Source of the DNA: an uncultured Muribaculaceae bacterium
GTDB taxonomy: Bacteria; Bacteroidota; Bacteroidia; Bacteroidales; Muribaculaceae
DNA: 12,928 nt
Assembly (NCBI GenBank): GCA_910586975.1
Contig: CAJUKX010000033.1
Span: forward strand, 1-12,928
Direction: 5' to 3'
Of this stretch, positions 1 through 6,232 are shown one piece after another (position 1 is the stretch's first letter; every line of letters starts with the position of its first letter). Both the position numbers and the translations under genes were made by a program. The notes under the pieces are model-generated. The model worked only from the letters and a program-made list of their open reading frames with translations, searched no databases and was not told the origin of the DNA.

Positions 1-12
1 CGCAAATTTAAC

Positions 13-20
13 TATTTTTG
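13..20 (+). promoter_or_regulatory. Possible -7 promoter box
   Basis: TATTTTTG matches the Bacteroidetes -7 consensus TAnnTTTG exactly. Any -33 box would lie outside the window, so only half the promoter can be judged. If it is used, transcription would start near 27 and read into the TonB-like gene. Confidence 0.35.
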
Positions 21-85
21 TTCAGTATTTAACAACCGGGTTTTTACATTGACCCCCTTATTACTTAGGTGGAGGTAATCAAGGC

Positions 86-382
86 TTGCTTGATGATCTG
101 TATACTGCCATATTGAAGACCATACCTGTAAGGCCGGACTCTGTTTCAGGCCGAGCTTTTGTCAGCTTCAAAATTACAAAACAGGGTATGATTGACCCTA
201 ATTCCATTAAGGTAATCAGAAATAGGTCTGTGCCTGACGATTATATGAATGCCGCAATTGAAGCAATCAAAAGTTTAGGCAAATTTGAACCGGGTAAAAT
301 GAGTGGAACCCCGGTAAATGTAACCTATACTATATCTGTTATCTATCCTGTTCCGGCAAAATTTATAAAGACGAGCGAATAA
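86..382 (+). CDS. TonB C-terminal-domain protein, probably truncated
   Basis: The 98-residue product matches the C-terminal domain of energy-transducing TonB proteins. It has the pattern GRAFVSFKITKQGMID, then NAAIEAIKSLGKFEPGKMSGTPVNVTYTISV, which corresponds to the usual GxVxVxFxIxxDGxI and the W/F-x-PGxxxGxPVxVxYxxPV strand. TonB passes energy from the inner-membrane ExbBD motor to outer-membrane receptors. The start given is a TTG. The same frame stays open upstream to 53 and encodes PPYYLGGGNQGLLDDL, which looks like the family's PPxFPGGxxAL motif, but it is closed by a TGA at 50-52. The membrane anchor and proline-rich linker of a working TonB are therefore absent here. It may be a remnant, a recombination product, or a short domain-only protein. 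The family call is fairly safe; activity is doubtful. Confidence 0.6.
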   Translation: MLDDLYTAILKTIPVRPDSVSGRAFVSFKITKQGMIDPNSIKVIRNRSVPDDYMNAAIEAIKSLGKFEPGKMSGTPVNVTYTISVIYPVPAKFIKTSE

Positions 383-401
383 AGACGTTTTTACTTGTAA
401 G

Positions 402-602
402 TCAGACAATCAGGTCGTAGCATCCCCAGCAGATAATTGATGCGATGAAAATCACTACAAATATACGTAAGGGTTTCGACTTTATAATTTTGAACTTGTC
501 GCATAGCAACATCAGAAGCCAAGCTACCACTGCGATAAGGATGTAGACATACCAATTTTTATACATGATGATTAGATTTTGATGTTTTTTTATTAGACGC
601 AA
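402..602 (-). CDS. Small two-helix membrane protein, unknown function
   Basis: The 66-residue product has two likely transmembrane segments, YVYILIAVVAWLLMLLC and LRIFVVIFIASIICWGCY, joined by a short basic loop (DKFKIIKSKPLR). By the positive-inside rule the loop would be cytoplasmic, placing both ends outside. A second ATG at 566 would give a 54-residue protein starting MYKNWYVY, just before the first helix, and is an equally good start. It converges with the TonB-like gene, with 19 bp between stops. It lies 65 bp downstream of the kinase gene on the same strand, so it could be the tail of that transcript. No family is recognised. Confidence 0.5.
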   Translation of the reverse strand: MRLIKKHQNLIIMYKNWYVYILIAVVAWLLMLLCDKFKIIKSKPLRIFVVIFIASIICWGCYDLIV

Positions 603-625
603 GTTTTGTCAAATAATCACATCTC

Positions 626-652
626 CATGCAAGTAAATTTACTTCGGGCATG
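626..652. repeat. Perfect 14-bp palindrome with flanking arms
   Basis: AAGTAAATTTACTT at 631-644 is its own reverse complement. Outside it, CATGC (626-630) pairs with GCATG (648-652), with three unpaired bases CGG on the right side. It sits between the kinase stop and the small membrane protein gene. It has no T-run on either side, so an operator is as likely as a processing or stop hairpin. Confidence 0.45.
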
Positions 653-667
653 AAACCGTGTTATATT

Positions 668-2050
668 CTACGGTTTTAGATACTCGAAATTTACGTTTTC
701 TGTCATATATCGCCACCGGTGCCTTGCCAGTCCTGAAACACGGTTTAAGTCAGCATCGGCATATTTGGCTTGAGCAAGTGAAGCTGCCCGGCTTTGTATC
801 CGGGCCTCAGATGTTACCAGCTCGTAAGCGTCTTTGCGTTCCTGTATTGTAGCGGAGTCGCTCTGCAATGTCTTGTAGGACGTTTTAATAAGGCTGTCAG
901 TCGTCAGTACAACATACTTATCGAGCTTGTTTTGACTGAACAGAGCAACATACTTTGCCTCGGCTATACATACGCCATATTCATCTTTGATCAGCTCCTC
1001 GGGGGGCACCATTATTCCCGATATCATGTTTGGGTTGTCGGCTCTCTGTGATTTGTAATCGGGGACTGCATTACTTGTCGTCGGTTGGTCTTCGTGTGGC
1101 GGAATTGTTTCGGTATGTTCTTCAACCATTTTGGGATCTTCGTGCATTACGGCTATTGTATCGTATGGCATAAGGTCATTTTCATGCTGATGCGCCCCTG
1201 GTTTTATAATCAAATAAAGTGCCGCAGCAATAAGCGCTATGCCTGCCGGGACAAAAAACACGAGCTTGCGTCTAAGGAATGAACGACCGGTCAAAGCCTT
1301 GTATTCGTTTATGGCTTCAAGCGGGCTTTTGAGCGTGTTGCCGGTAAGCTTGCGTGACACCTGCAATAGAGCTTTACGGCACTTAACCGGTGCAACCGGC
1401 AGCAGGTCTGACAGCAGTATCCCTAAGGCGTATGTGTCGTTATAGGTATCAACGCCCGAATCATCCTCAATCTTTTCAGGTGGAGTGTAGCGCACGGTAC
1501 CTGCAGAGTTGTGGAGGAGATAAAACGACTCAGAGTCGCTGAACCCGAAATCAATAATCTTAAGTGAGCGCGACCGTGGCATCCATATTACGTTTTCGGG
1601 CTTGAGATCACGATGAATCAACCCGGCCGAATGTATTGCGTCAAGACCTTGCGCCAGACATTCGATTATCCTCGCGATATCAGCCGCCGACAGAGGCTGC
1701 CGTGCGGCTATGATATCTGCCAATGTTGTCCCGGGACAGTATTCTGCAATAATTGCAGGTCCGAGATCCGGCAAAGTATCAAAATCGTATGTATGGGCCA
1801 CAAATGGGCTGTCAACCATTATTCCGCAGTCAAATTCCTTACGCAGAGCTGTACGGGCGAGGGGTTCGTGCAAATATTGTTGGCGCAGAGCCTTGATAAT
1901 GAATATACGGCCGTGCCGTCGGGCGGTGAACACACGGCAGAAACCATGCTCCGACTCATAGAGCTTACGGAAATAATGGTATCCGGAATCTGACTGAAAT
2001 CCGTTTACGCGCTCATCATGGGAATTAAAAAAACTTGACTCGTCGTTCAT
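668..2050 (-). CDS. Transmembrane Hanks-type Ser/Thr protein kinase
   Basis: The 460-residue protein has an N-terminal eukaryotic-like kinase domain at about 25-255. Visible motifs are a degenerate glycine loop near 31-43, the ATP-binding Lys53 (IFIIKAL), the helix-C Glu72, the catalytic loop HRDLKPEN (146-153), DFG (167-169), a PPE version of the APE motif (190-192) and DTYALG (205-210). All catalytic residues are present and it is an RD kinase, so it should be active and controlled by its activation loop. The C-lobe after residue 210 is short for the family. A transmembrane helix (about 262-282) leads to a periplasmic part of about 178 residues. That part is acidic and Pro/Thr-rich at first, then mostly helical, and has no sensor domain I recognise (no PASTA repeats). 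It probably phosphorylates cytoplasmic targets in response to an envelope signal. The divergent lipoprotein operon is a plausible partner, by inference only. Confidence 0.9.
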   Translation of the reverse strand: MNDESSFFNSHDERVNGFQSDSGYHYFRKLYESEHGFCRVFTARRHGRIFIIKALRQQYLHEPLARTALRKEFDCGIMVDSPFVAHTYDFDTLPDLGPAIIAEYCPGTTLADIIAARQPLSAADIARIIECLAQGLDAIHSAGLIHRDLKPENVIWMPRSRSLKIIDFGFSDSESFYLLHNSAGTVRYTPPEKIEDDSGVDTYNDTYALGILLSDLLPVAPVKCRKALLQVSRKLTGNTLKSPLEAINEYKALTGRSFLRRKLVFFVPAGIALIAAALYLIIKPGAHQHENDLMPYDTIAVMHEDPKMVEEHTETIPPHEDQPTTSNAVPDYKSQRADNPNMISGIMVPPEELIKDEYGVCIAEAKYVALFSQNKLDKYVVLTTDSLIKTSYKTLQSDSATIQERKDAYELVTSEARIQSRAASLAQAKYADADLNRVSGLARHRWRYMTENVNFEYLKP

Positions 2051-2057
2051 AATCAGA

Positions 2058-2089
2058 CAAAAGTAACAAATTTTTTTATCATATGCAAT
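2058..2089 (-). promoter_or_regulatory. Predicted kinase promoter
   Basis: Read on the minus strand, TACTTTTG (2065-2058) matches TAnnTTTG. ATTG (2089-2086) lies 20 bp upstream as a partial -33 box. The predicted transcription start is within a few bases of the ATG at 2050, so the mRNA would be nearly leaderless. Confidence 0.5.
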
Positions 2090-2101
2090 TTCCTGTGATT
2101 A

Positions 2102-2121
2102 TGACACGTGCTGACACGTGC
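2102..2121. repeat. Tandem 10-bp repeat TGACACGTGC
   Basis: TGACACGTGC occurs twice back to back, at 2102-2111 and 2112-2121, followed by CGTGTAC. Each unit contains the palindrome CACGTG. The pair begins 12 bp upstream of the predicted -33 box of the kinase promoter, a usual place for an activator site. Confidence 0.6.
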
Positions 2122-2145
2122 CGTGTACAACGCGCGGGTTAATAC

Positions 2146-2727
2146 TCACTTTGTGACAGGTATGTAGCGCAAGGCGGTCAGCCCTGTTTTTTCAGCCGCC
2201 ACATAGTTCCCCAACGCAATCTCCCCGTTCATCACATCAGATGCAAAAAACGCATTACCTTTCGAAAAAATCATGGACGTGAACGTGTATCCAACCTGAA
2301 GTTTTGCCATTCTTGCCGAAACCACCCTGAACCTGTTGGCTCCGAGAAATTCCATTGTCAAATGACGACCCGGATTCCACTCACACTCCACTATGTCGCC
2401 CGGTACGAGGTTTGCGGCCAGCAGCGTTGTCGATGTTATAAACGAACTCTCTATGCGATTGCTCCTCATAAGGTTTTCGATATAATGCTGCCAGTCGCGA
2501 TATCCGAGAAACCGCGACAACACATTAAGGGTGGTCATACTGCGCGAGGTAGAGTCGGGCACATACGCCCACAACCGTTTTAAGGTTGAAGTACTCGGTG
2601 AGTCTTTCATCACCCTCTGTATCTCCAGATTCAAGACATTGAAGTCTGACGGTGTTTTCATCGTGCGACCCACCTTGTGCTCAAGATCCTGACGCAAACA
2701 CTCTAAATAATATTGAGAATCTTGCAT
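2146..2727 (-). CDS. Putative regulator, helical N-terminus plus beta-rich C-terminus
   Basis: The 193-residue soluble protein has no signal peptide. Residues 15-85 (VGRTMKTPSDFNVLNLEIQ, then TSTLKRLWAYVPD, then TTLNVLSRFLGYRDWQHYIE) resemble an N-terminal module I know from many uncharacterised Bacteroidetes proteins. In these, a TLKRxW...TLxxLxxFLGYxxW segment looks like a helix-turn-helix or other small helical fold. Residues 100-190 are rich in short beta-strands (LVPGDIVECEW, HLTMEFLGANRFRVV). DNA binding is inferred from the helical pattern, not proven. The gene lies 95 bp upstream of the kinase gene on the same strand and diverges from the zinc-ribbon operon. It is the natural candidate to bind the direct repeats on either side of it. 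The start is the ATG at 2727. Confidence 0.65.
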   Translation of the reverse strand: MQDSQYYLECLRQDLEHKVGRTMKTPSDFNVLNLEIQRVMKDSPSTSTLKRLWAYVPDSTSRSMTTLNVLSRFLGYRDWQHYIENLMRSNRIESSFITSTTLLAANLVPGDIVECEWNPGRHLTMEFLGANRFRVVSARMAKLQVGYTFTSMIFSKGNAFFASDVMNGEIALGNYVAAEKTGLTALRYIPVTK

Positions 2728-2801
2728 TTCGTTTGGTTTACTGCCCTGATATTCGCCATTATTCTCATAGCCGAATTAAGGAGTCATAATCAATTTCATT
2801 A

Positions 2802-2831
2802 CAAAATTAACAAAACCAAGTCACATGCAAA
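2802..2831 (-). promoter_or_regulatory. Predicted promoter of the putative regulator
   Basis: On the minus strand TAATTTTG (2809-2802) fits TAnnTTTG, and TTTG (2831-2828) lies 18 bp upstream as the -33 box. The leader would be roughly 70 nt. Confidence 0.5.
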
Positions 2832-2833
2832 AT

Positions 2834-2863
2834 AGTTTGAACCTATTTGAACTGATTTGAATC
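2834..2863. repeat. Three TTTGAA cores at exact 10-bp spacing
   Basis: AGTTTGAACC, TATTTGAACT and GATTTGAATC follow each other directly, with TTTGAA at 2836, 2846 and 2856. One helical turn separates the cores, so they face the same side of the DNA. They lie between the two divergent promoters, immediately upstream of the minus-strand -33 box. Confidence 0.6.
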
Positions 2864-2906
2864 TATATGGTACAAGATGAATCAAAATGATATAGGCGAA
2901 AGTTAT

Positions 2907-2914
2907 TACTTTTG
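2907..2914 (+). promoter_or_regulatory. Predicted -7 box of the zinc-ribbon/lipoprotein operon
   Basis: TACTTTTG matches TAnnTTTG exactly, 47 bp before the ATG at 2962. No TTTG is found 19-21 bp upstream, so the -33 element is weak. That would fit a promoter that needs an activator. Confidence 0.5.
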
Positions 2915-2961
2915 TCCATTGAAAACTAATCATTTTTTTCGTTAACTCTCAAAGGATTACC

Positions 2962-3624
2962 ATGAATAAGAAAAAGTGCCCCTACTGTGGCGAAGAAATA
3001 AATAATTCTGCCGTAAAATGTCGCTTTTGCGGTGAATGGCTTTCAGAGTCGACTCCATCGGCAGCTGAGAATGCCATCTCGGGCAGAGAATACGCACAGG
3101 CCATAATCTCAGATCCTCCCTCCATAGCCGAATCCGACCCGGGCATGGTTCCTGCGGGCGTACAGCCCGGGGGAATTGCTGCTCAGGCATCTCCTCAGCC
3201 ACCATTGCAAGCAACCCAGTTCAATGCCAATGGTCAACCCCAGCAGGTAATCATGCCTCAGATCGTGATTAATAATGAGGTTTCACAAAACACTGATGTG
3301 GACGTGAACGTCAATCAAAGTACAAGCTCTTCATCATCATCATCCGGATGGTTATGGTTTGAACTGTTTGTCGTAGGCGGCATTGCATGGGCTGTGTGGA
3401 GCTTCTGGATCGGTGTCGCTGTGATAATAGGATTGGCTTTAGCAATTCAGATTCCGGTACTCGGCCATGCTATTTGTATAATCCTGGGTGCCGCTGTAGG
3501 CATTGTATCGGGCGTACTCGCTTCAACATTCGATGCGCCTACCTGGCTCGCCGTAGTCATAGGAATTATAGTGGGAGTTGGAGTTATAAGTAAAAACCTT
3601 GAAGATAGGAATGCAGATGATTAA
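2962..3624 (+). CDS. Zinc-ribbon membrane protein
   Basis: The 220-residue protein starts with a short zinc ribbon: Cys6-x2-Cys9 (CPYC) and Cys20-x2-Cys23 (CRFC). A Pro/Gln/Ala-rich, low-complexity linker follows (about 30-120), ending in a run of seven serines at 122-128. The C-terminal part has about three or four hydrophobic segments: WLWFELFVVGGIAWAVW (130-146), WIGVAVIIGLALAIQIPVL (149-167), HAICIILGAAVGIVSGVLA (169-187) and WLAVVIGIIVGVGVI (195-209). The ribbon and linker should be cytoplasmic. Such zinc-ribbon/linker/membrane proteins often accompany stress or secretion functions, but no precise role can be given. It is the first gene of a four-gene unit and overlaps the next gene by 8 bp. 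Confidence 0.75.
   Translation: MNKKKCPYCGEEINNSAVKCRFCGEWLSESTPSAAENAISGREYAQAIISDPPSIAESDPGMVPAGVQPGGIAAQASPQPPLQATQFNANGQPQQVIMPQIVINNEVSQNTDVDVNVNQSTSSSSSSSGWLWFELFVVGGIAWAVWSFWIGVAVIIGLALAIQIPVLGHAICIILGAAVGIVSGVLASTFDAPTWLAVVIGIIVGVGVISKNLEDRNADD
3331..3344 (+). repeat. In-frame TCA microsatellite
   Basis: Four TCA units plus TC encode part of the seven-serine run in the zinc-ribbon protein linker. Slippage would change linker length without a frameshift. Confidence 0.4.
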
Positions 3625-4033
3625 GACTATTAAATATATAGCAACGGTCATAGTTGCCGGTATGATGCTTTGCGGTTGTGATTCAACACCCTCTTCATCC
3701 AAGATTCTTCCTGACTTTGTCAAGAAAGTGAACGCCGAAAGTAAGAAGACCGGTGTTACTGCCATTATGTCAGACGAGATGTTGGTACTCAACCTCAAGC
3801 TTGAGAAGACTCCCGAAAACTATGGAAAGGCTTTGATGATGAGGGCCTCGCAAGATGCTAAAGACTGCTTCGTGGAGAGTCTTACCGGACGTCTGTGCGA
3901 GGGGCCTGTCCTCGAACAAATCGTGAATAAAAAGTTAAATCTGGCTTTTGCCATCACTGTTGACGACATGGAGCTGAACGCAGTGTTCACACCCGATGAT
4001 ATCAAAAAATTTATGAAGGAGAACACAAAATGA
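3617..4033 (+). CDS. Small lipoprotein, unknown function
   Basis: The product is 138 residues from the ATG at 3617. A further ATG at 3611 and a TTG at 3599 are in frame, but 3617 places a basic start (MIKTIKY) right before the hydrophobic core of the signal peptide. The lipobox LCGC puts the lipidated cysteine at residue 21, so the mature protein is membrane anchored. The mature part (about 118 residues) is mixed alpha/beta with conspicuous IMSDEMLVLNLKLEK and LNLAFAITVDDMELNAVFT segments. I do not recognise the family. The start overlaps the zinc-ribbon gene by 8 bp, and the stop overlaps the next start as ATGA, so the genes are surely cotranscribed and probably translationally coupled. Confidence 0.75.
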   Translation: MIKTIKYIATVIVAGMMLCGCDSTPSSSKILPDFVKKVNAESKKTGVTAIMSDEMLVLNLKLEKTPENYGKALMMRASQDAKDCFVESLTGRLCEGPVLEQIVNKKLNLAFAITVDDMELNAVFTPDDIKKFMKENTK

Positions 4034-5001
4034 TACGATATTCACTACATAAGTATATCGGTGTATTGGCCGTATGCCTTGCGGCTGCGCTGCTTGCGTC
4101 CTGCGACAAATACACCTCGCATGTCGACGACCTCGTGGCTGCTCTGCCCGATACCTGGGACGACTGCGATGATGCTATTGAAAACTACTCGGTAGAACAA
4201 TTAAAAGAGTTAGAGGCCGACCCGGGGCAACTTGCCAAGGAAACTCAGGCCGACTATATCAAACTTGGCAACCTCTTCATTCTCAAACAGCCCATTGACC
4301 ATACCGCCCGAGCCATAGGCTCTGCGATATTCGGCGAATTTGCCGATTTGGCATACGCTGTCGATGACGCTTCGATTGAGAACAAAACCAAAAAAGCCGC
4401 CACTCAGTTTATCAACCGGAGATTCAATGAAAATTGGGCACTTCTCTTTGGTGCGATATGCGCCCTCGACGGCGGTTTTGAATTGTCATACGAGCGCGAC
4501 TCATTTACCGACAAAGACTTCGATTACGAACCTTCAGAGTTGGTAAAGATACTTAAGGAGCAAGGGTATCTGTCAGGCGGTTTTTCGATAGGTGGCATAG
4601 TCATACCCCCGTCTTCAGATTATGATACATCAGCTGCCGGAAGTGATAACCGTATAGAACAAGTTGAAGCCGCTTATGAAGTAGTGGAAGGAGATCCCCC
4701 GATTGAAGAAGAAGAGGTTGAATACACCGGTACTATTGCAGGAAAGGAAGTCACTATGCAATTATATTTCTACGACGGAGATGTATCCGGATGGTACCGC
4801 TATGCCGGAAATGACGGACAACTTGAACTTACCGGAACTTACGACGGCGAATTTCTTACTCTGGAAGAATCATATAATGGCAAGAAAACCGGAGATCTGA
4901 AAATTCGCGTATGTTATAACTCGACTCCTGTAAAACTGTTGGGAACCATTACCAACTACAATGGCAATACATACGATGTTGATCTATCAAAAATCAACTG
5001 A
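4030..5001 (+). CDS. Lipoprotein with C-terminal beta-rich domain
   Basis: The 323-residue product has a type II signal peptide with lipobox LASC and lipidated Cys25. Residues 30-190 are mainly helical and acidic (LPDTWDDCDDAIENYSVEQL, then a hydrophobic stretch near 105). An acidic, disordered linker with EEEEVE precedes residue 232. From 232 to the end there is a repetitive beta pattern: YTGTIAGKEVTMQLYFYDGDV, SGWYRY, LELTGTYDG, LTLEESYNGKKTG. I know this G-x-I-x-G...GxYxY...LxGxxxG...LxExxxGxxTG layout from many uncharacterised Bacteroidetes lipoproteins. Its biochemical role is unknown to me. The gene is coupled to its upstream neighbour by the ATGA overlap and is 28 bp from the next gene. 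Confidence 0.75.
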   Translation: MIRYSLHKYIGVLAVCLAAALLASCDKYTSHVDDLVAALPDTWDDCDDAIENYSVEQLKELEADPGQLAKETQADYIKLGNLFILKQPIDHTARAIGSAIFGEFADLAYAVDDASIENKTKKAATQFINRRFNENWALLFGAICALDGGFELSYERDSFTDKDFDYEPSELVKILKEQGYLSGGFSIGGIVIPPSSDYDTSAAGSDNRIEQVEAAYEVVEGDPPIEEEEVEYTGTIAGKEVTMQLYFYDGDVSGWYRYAGNDGQLELTGTYDGEFLTLEESYNGKKTGDLKIRVCYNSTPVKLLGTITNYNGNTYDVDLSKIN

Positions 5002-5029
5002 TAAACCAAACATTATAAATCTTATTTAA

Positions 5030-5440
5030 ATGAAAAAATTTCTTTTAATCGGAGCTACTTTAATGCTCTTGCTGTCGGCATGCAGTGCCGGTAGCTACGA
5101 CCAGAAAAAGGTTGACCAACTGCTCGAAAACAAGGAGGCCTACACCGCAAACGACTATCAGACTATGATAGACCAAGTGGGATACGCGCTCAACGATGTC
5201 GAAAAAGCCGACAACTTTGAGAAATGGGCCGCAGAGAACGAAAAAGAGTGTGAAGCCCTCATGGGTCTTGGTCTTGCACTGAAAGAGTGCGCAGAATCAG
5301 ACCCCGATTTTCCCGCCTCAAAGAAAGACGAAGTGAAGTCACTGATGAAGCGTTTCGATAAAACCATAGGCAAGATGATGTCTCCCGTTGCTATGCCTGA
5401 AGACGAGATATCCATAGATGACACGGTAGAGGTTGAATAA
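5030..5440 (+). CDS. Small acidic helical lipoprotein, unknown function
   Basis: The 136-residue product starts MKKFLLIGATLMLLLSAC, a clear type II signal peptide with lipobox LSAC and lipidated Cys18. The mature protein is almost fully helical and charged (KKVDQLLENKEAYTANDYQTMIDQVGYALNDVEKADNF in several pieces). It ends in an acidic tail, EDEISIDDTVEVE. The helical body with Tyr/Asp/Gln spacing looks like a small helical-bundle lipoprotein, but no family is assigned. It is the last gene of the zinc-ribbon operon and is followed by a strong terminator. Confidence 0.75.
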   Translation: MKKFLLIGATLMLLLSACSAGSYDQKKVDQLLENKEAYTANDYQTMIDQVGYALNDVEKADNFEKWAAENEKECEALMGLGLALKECAESDPDFPASKKDEVKSLMKRFDKTIGKMMSPVAMPEDEISIDDTVEVE

Positions 5441-5471
5441 GGCCACTCGTACCAATATTACTGACAATAAA

Positions 5472-5504
5472 GGAGCGAATCACACAGCTGATCGCTCCTT
5501 TTTT
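5472..5504 (+). terminator. Rho-independent terminator of the lipoprotein operon
   Basis: GGAGCGA (5472-5478) pairs with TCGCTCC (5492-5498), with two more inner pairs possible around a bulged A. Six T residues follow (5499-5504). It lies 31 bp past the stop codon of the last lipoprotein gene. Confidence 0.85.
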
Positions 5505-5551
5505 CATGCTATGCCGTCTGCCATCTGAGGCACTTCATGTTGGTATGATTG

Positions 5552-5865
5552 GATAATTGATAGCATAATGCCTTGGTTATCGGTAAGATGGCATCCGAAG
5601 GAAGCCTGTAAGCTAGTAGCCGGGTATGCACGACTGCAGGGAGGGCATGCCCGGAAGGTCGCGCCCAAACCGAAGGCATTCGCAGAAAGCCGATTATATA
5701 TGTAGGTCACTTGTATAATCGGCTTTCTGCGAATGCCTTTACTTTTTTATACGGTAGCCGGGCATGCCCTGCGCTTCGGTTACACCTACGCGCGTGCATA
5801 CCCGGCTACGAGCTTACAGGCTTCCTGCGGATGCCATATTCCGTAGGTGAGGTTCTGCAACACCC
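5552..5865. repeat. Dispersed repeat, long copy carrying a fold-back insert
   Basis: Positions 5552-5601 match 8011-8060 at 42 of 50 bases, and 5845-5865 match 8058-8078 at 20 of 21. The short copy at 8011 lacks the roughly 246 bp between these two blocks. CCGAAGG (5595-5601) and CCGTAGG (5841-5847) bracket the extra DNA as a near-direct repeat. The element lies between the lipoprotein operon terminator and the transporter promoter and has no coding potential. The rest of the 5441-6428 gap holds the terminator, a promoter box, the riboswitch and its leader. Confidence 0.7.
5588..5837. repeat. Nested palindromic (fold-back) element
   Basis: The outer arms 5588-5632 and 5793-5837 are inverted copies, 43 of 45 bases identical. 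The middle arms GGGCATGCCCGG (5643-5654) and CCGGGCATGCCC (5758-5769) are exact. The inner arms 5673-5698 and 5714-5739 are a perfect 26-bp inverted repeat around a 15-nt loop. A 17-bp unit, GGCATYCGNAGRAAGCC, occurs four times: at 5590 and 5675 on the plus strand, and at 5721 and 5819 on the minus strand. The build resembles BIME/REP mosaics or a MITE. Confidence 0.8.
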
Positions 5866-5930
5866 TCGCCCTATTTGAATAGCATGTTGATATGATGGCT
5901 GATATTTTGCTTGGCAGATTGAAACAAATA

Positions 5931-5962
5931 TTTCTTTAATCGGAAAAGAATGCTTAACTTTG
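5931..5962 (+). promoter_or_regulatory. Predicted promoter of the riboswitch-transporter unit
   Basis: TAACTTTG (5955-5962) matches TAnnTTTG. TTTC at 5931-5934, 20 bp upstream, is an imperfect -33 box. The start would be near 5968-5970, giving a leader of about 460 nt that contains the whole riboswitch. Confidence 0.6.
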
Positions 5963-6004
5963 CAGCCGCATTGGTTCGTGGCTGCTTCTGGCGGCTACGG
6001 ATAA

Positions 6005-6196
6005 TAGCATTTTCAGAGCTTGCAATTCATCACATTTGACATAGCTCGTGCTATAAAAGGGAACCGGGTGCGAATCCCGGACAGTCCCGCTACTGTAAGT
6101 CCTATTTCAAACGGACAGGAATCTGTAATGCCACCGGTGCCGAGGTGCCGGGAAGGCTTTCCTGCCCGGGGATAAGTCAGGAGACCTGCCATGCGA
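6005..6196 (+). ncRNA. Cobalamin (B12) riboswitch
   Basis: The conserved core runs through 6056-6098: AAAGGGAACCGGGTGCGAAT, then CCCGG, then ACAGTCCCGCTACTGTAAG, which is the family pattern. The B12 box AGTCAGGAGACCTGCC is at 6175-6190. GCAT (6007-6010) can pair with ATGC (6191-6194) as the closing helix. CCGGG/CCCGG and the GCCGGGAAGGC arm form the internal helices. The aptamer binds adenosylcobalamin or a related cobalamin and normally switches off downstream expression when the ligand is plentiful. The outer boundaries are approximate. Confidence 0.93.
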
Positions 6197-6203
6197 CCAG
6201 CTT

Positions 6204-6232
6204 TTCAATAATCCCGAGGATTGGATATTGAA
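6204..6232 (+). promoter_or_regulatory. Hairpin just after the riboswitch, possible expression platform
   Basis: TTCAATA (6204-6210) pairs with TATTGAA (6226-6232), and ATCC (6211-6214) pairs with GGAT (6218-6221), leaving TGGA bulged. No T-run follows, so it is not a simple terminator. The rest of the leader to 6428 has no gene that I can support. Confidence 0.35.

Noticed and set aside
5504..5710. 68-codon minus-strand frame in the fold-back repeat
   Set aside because: Lies within inverted repeats and is explained by their sequence; no coding evidence.
5588..5837. CRISPR array or attachment site
   Set aside because: Repeats are inverted and nested, not regularly spaced direct repeats with unique spacers, and no cas or integrase gene is present.
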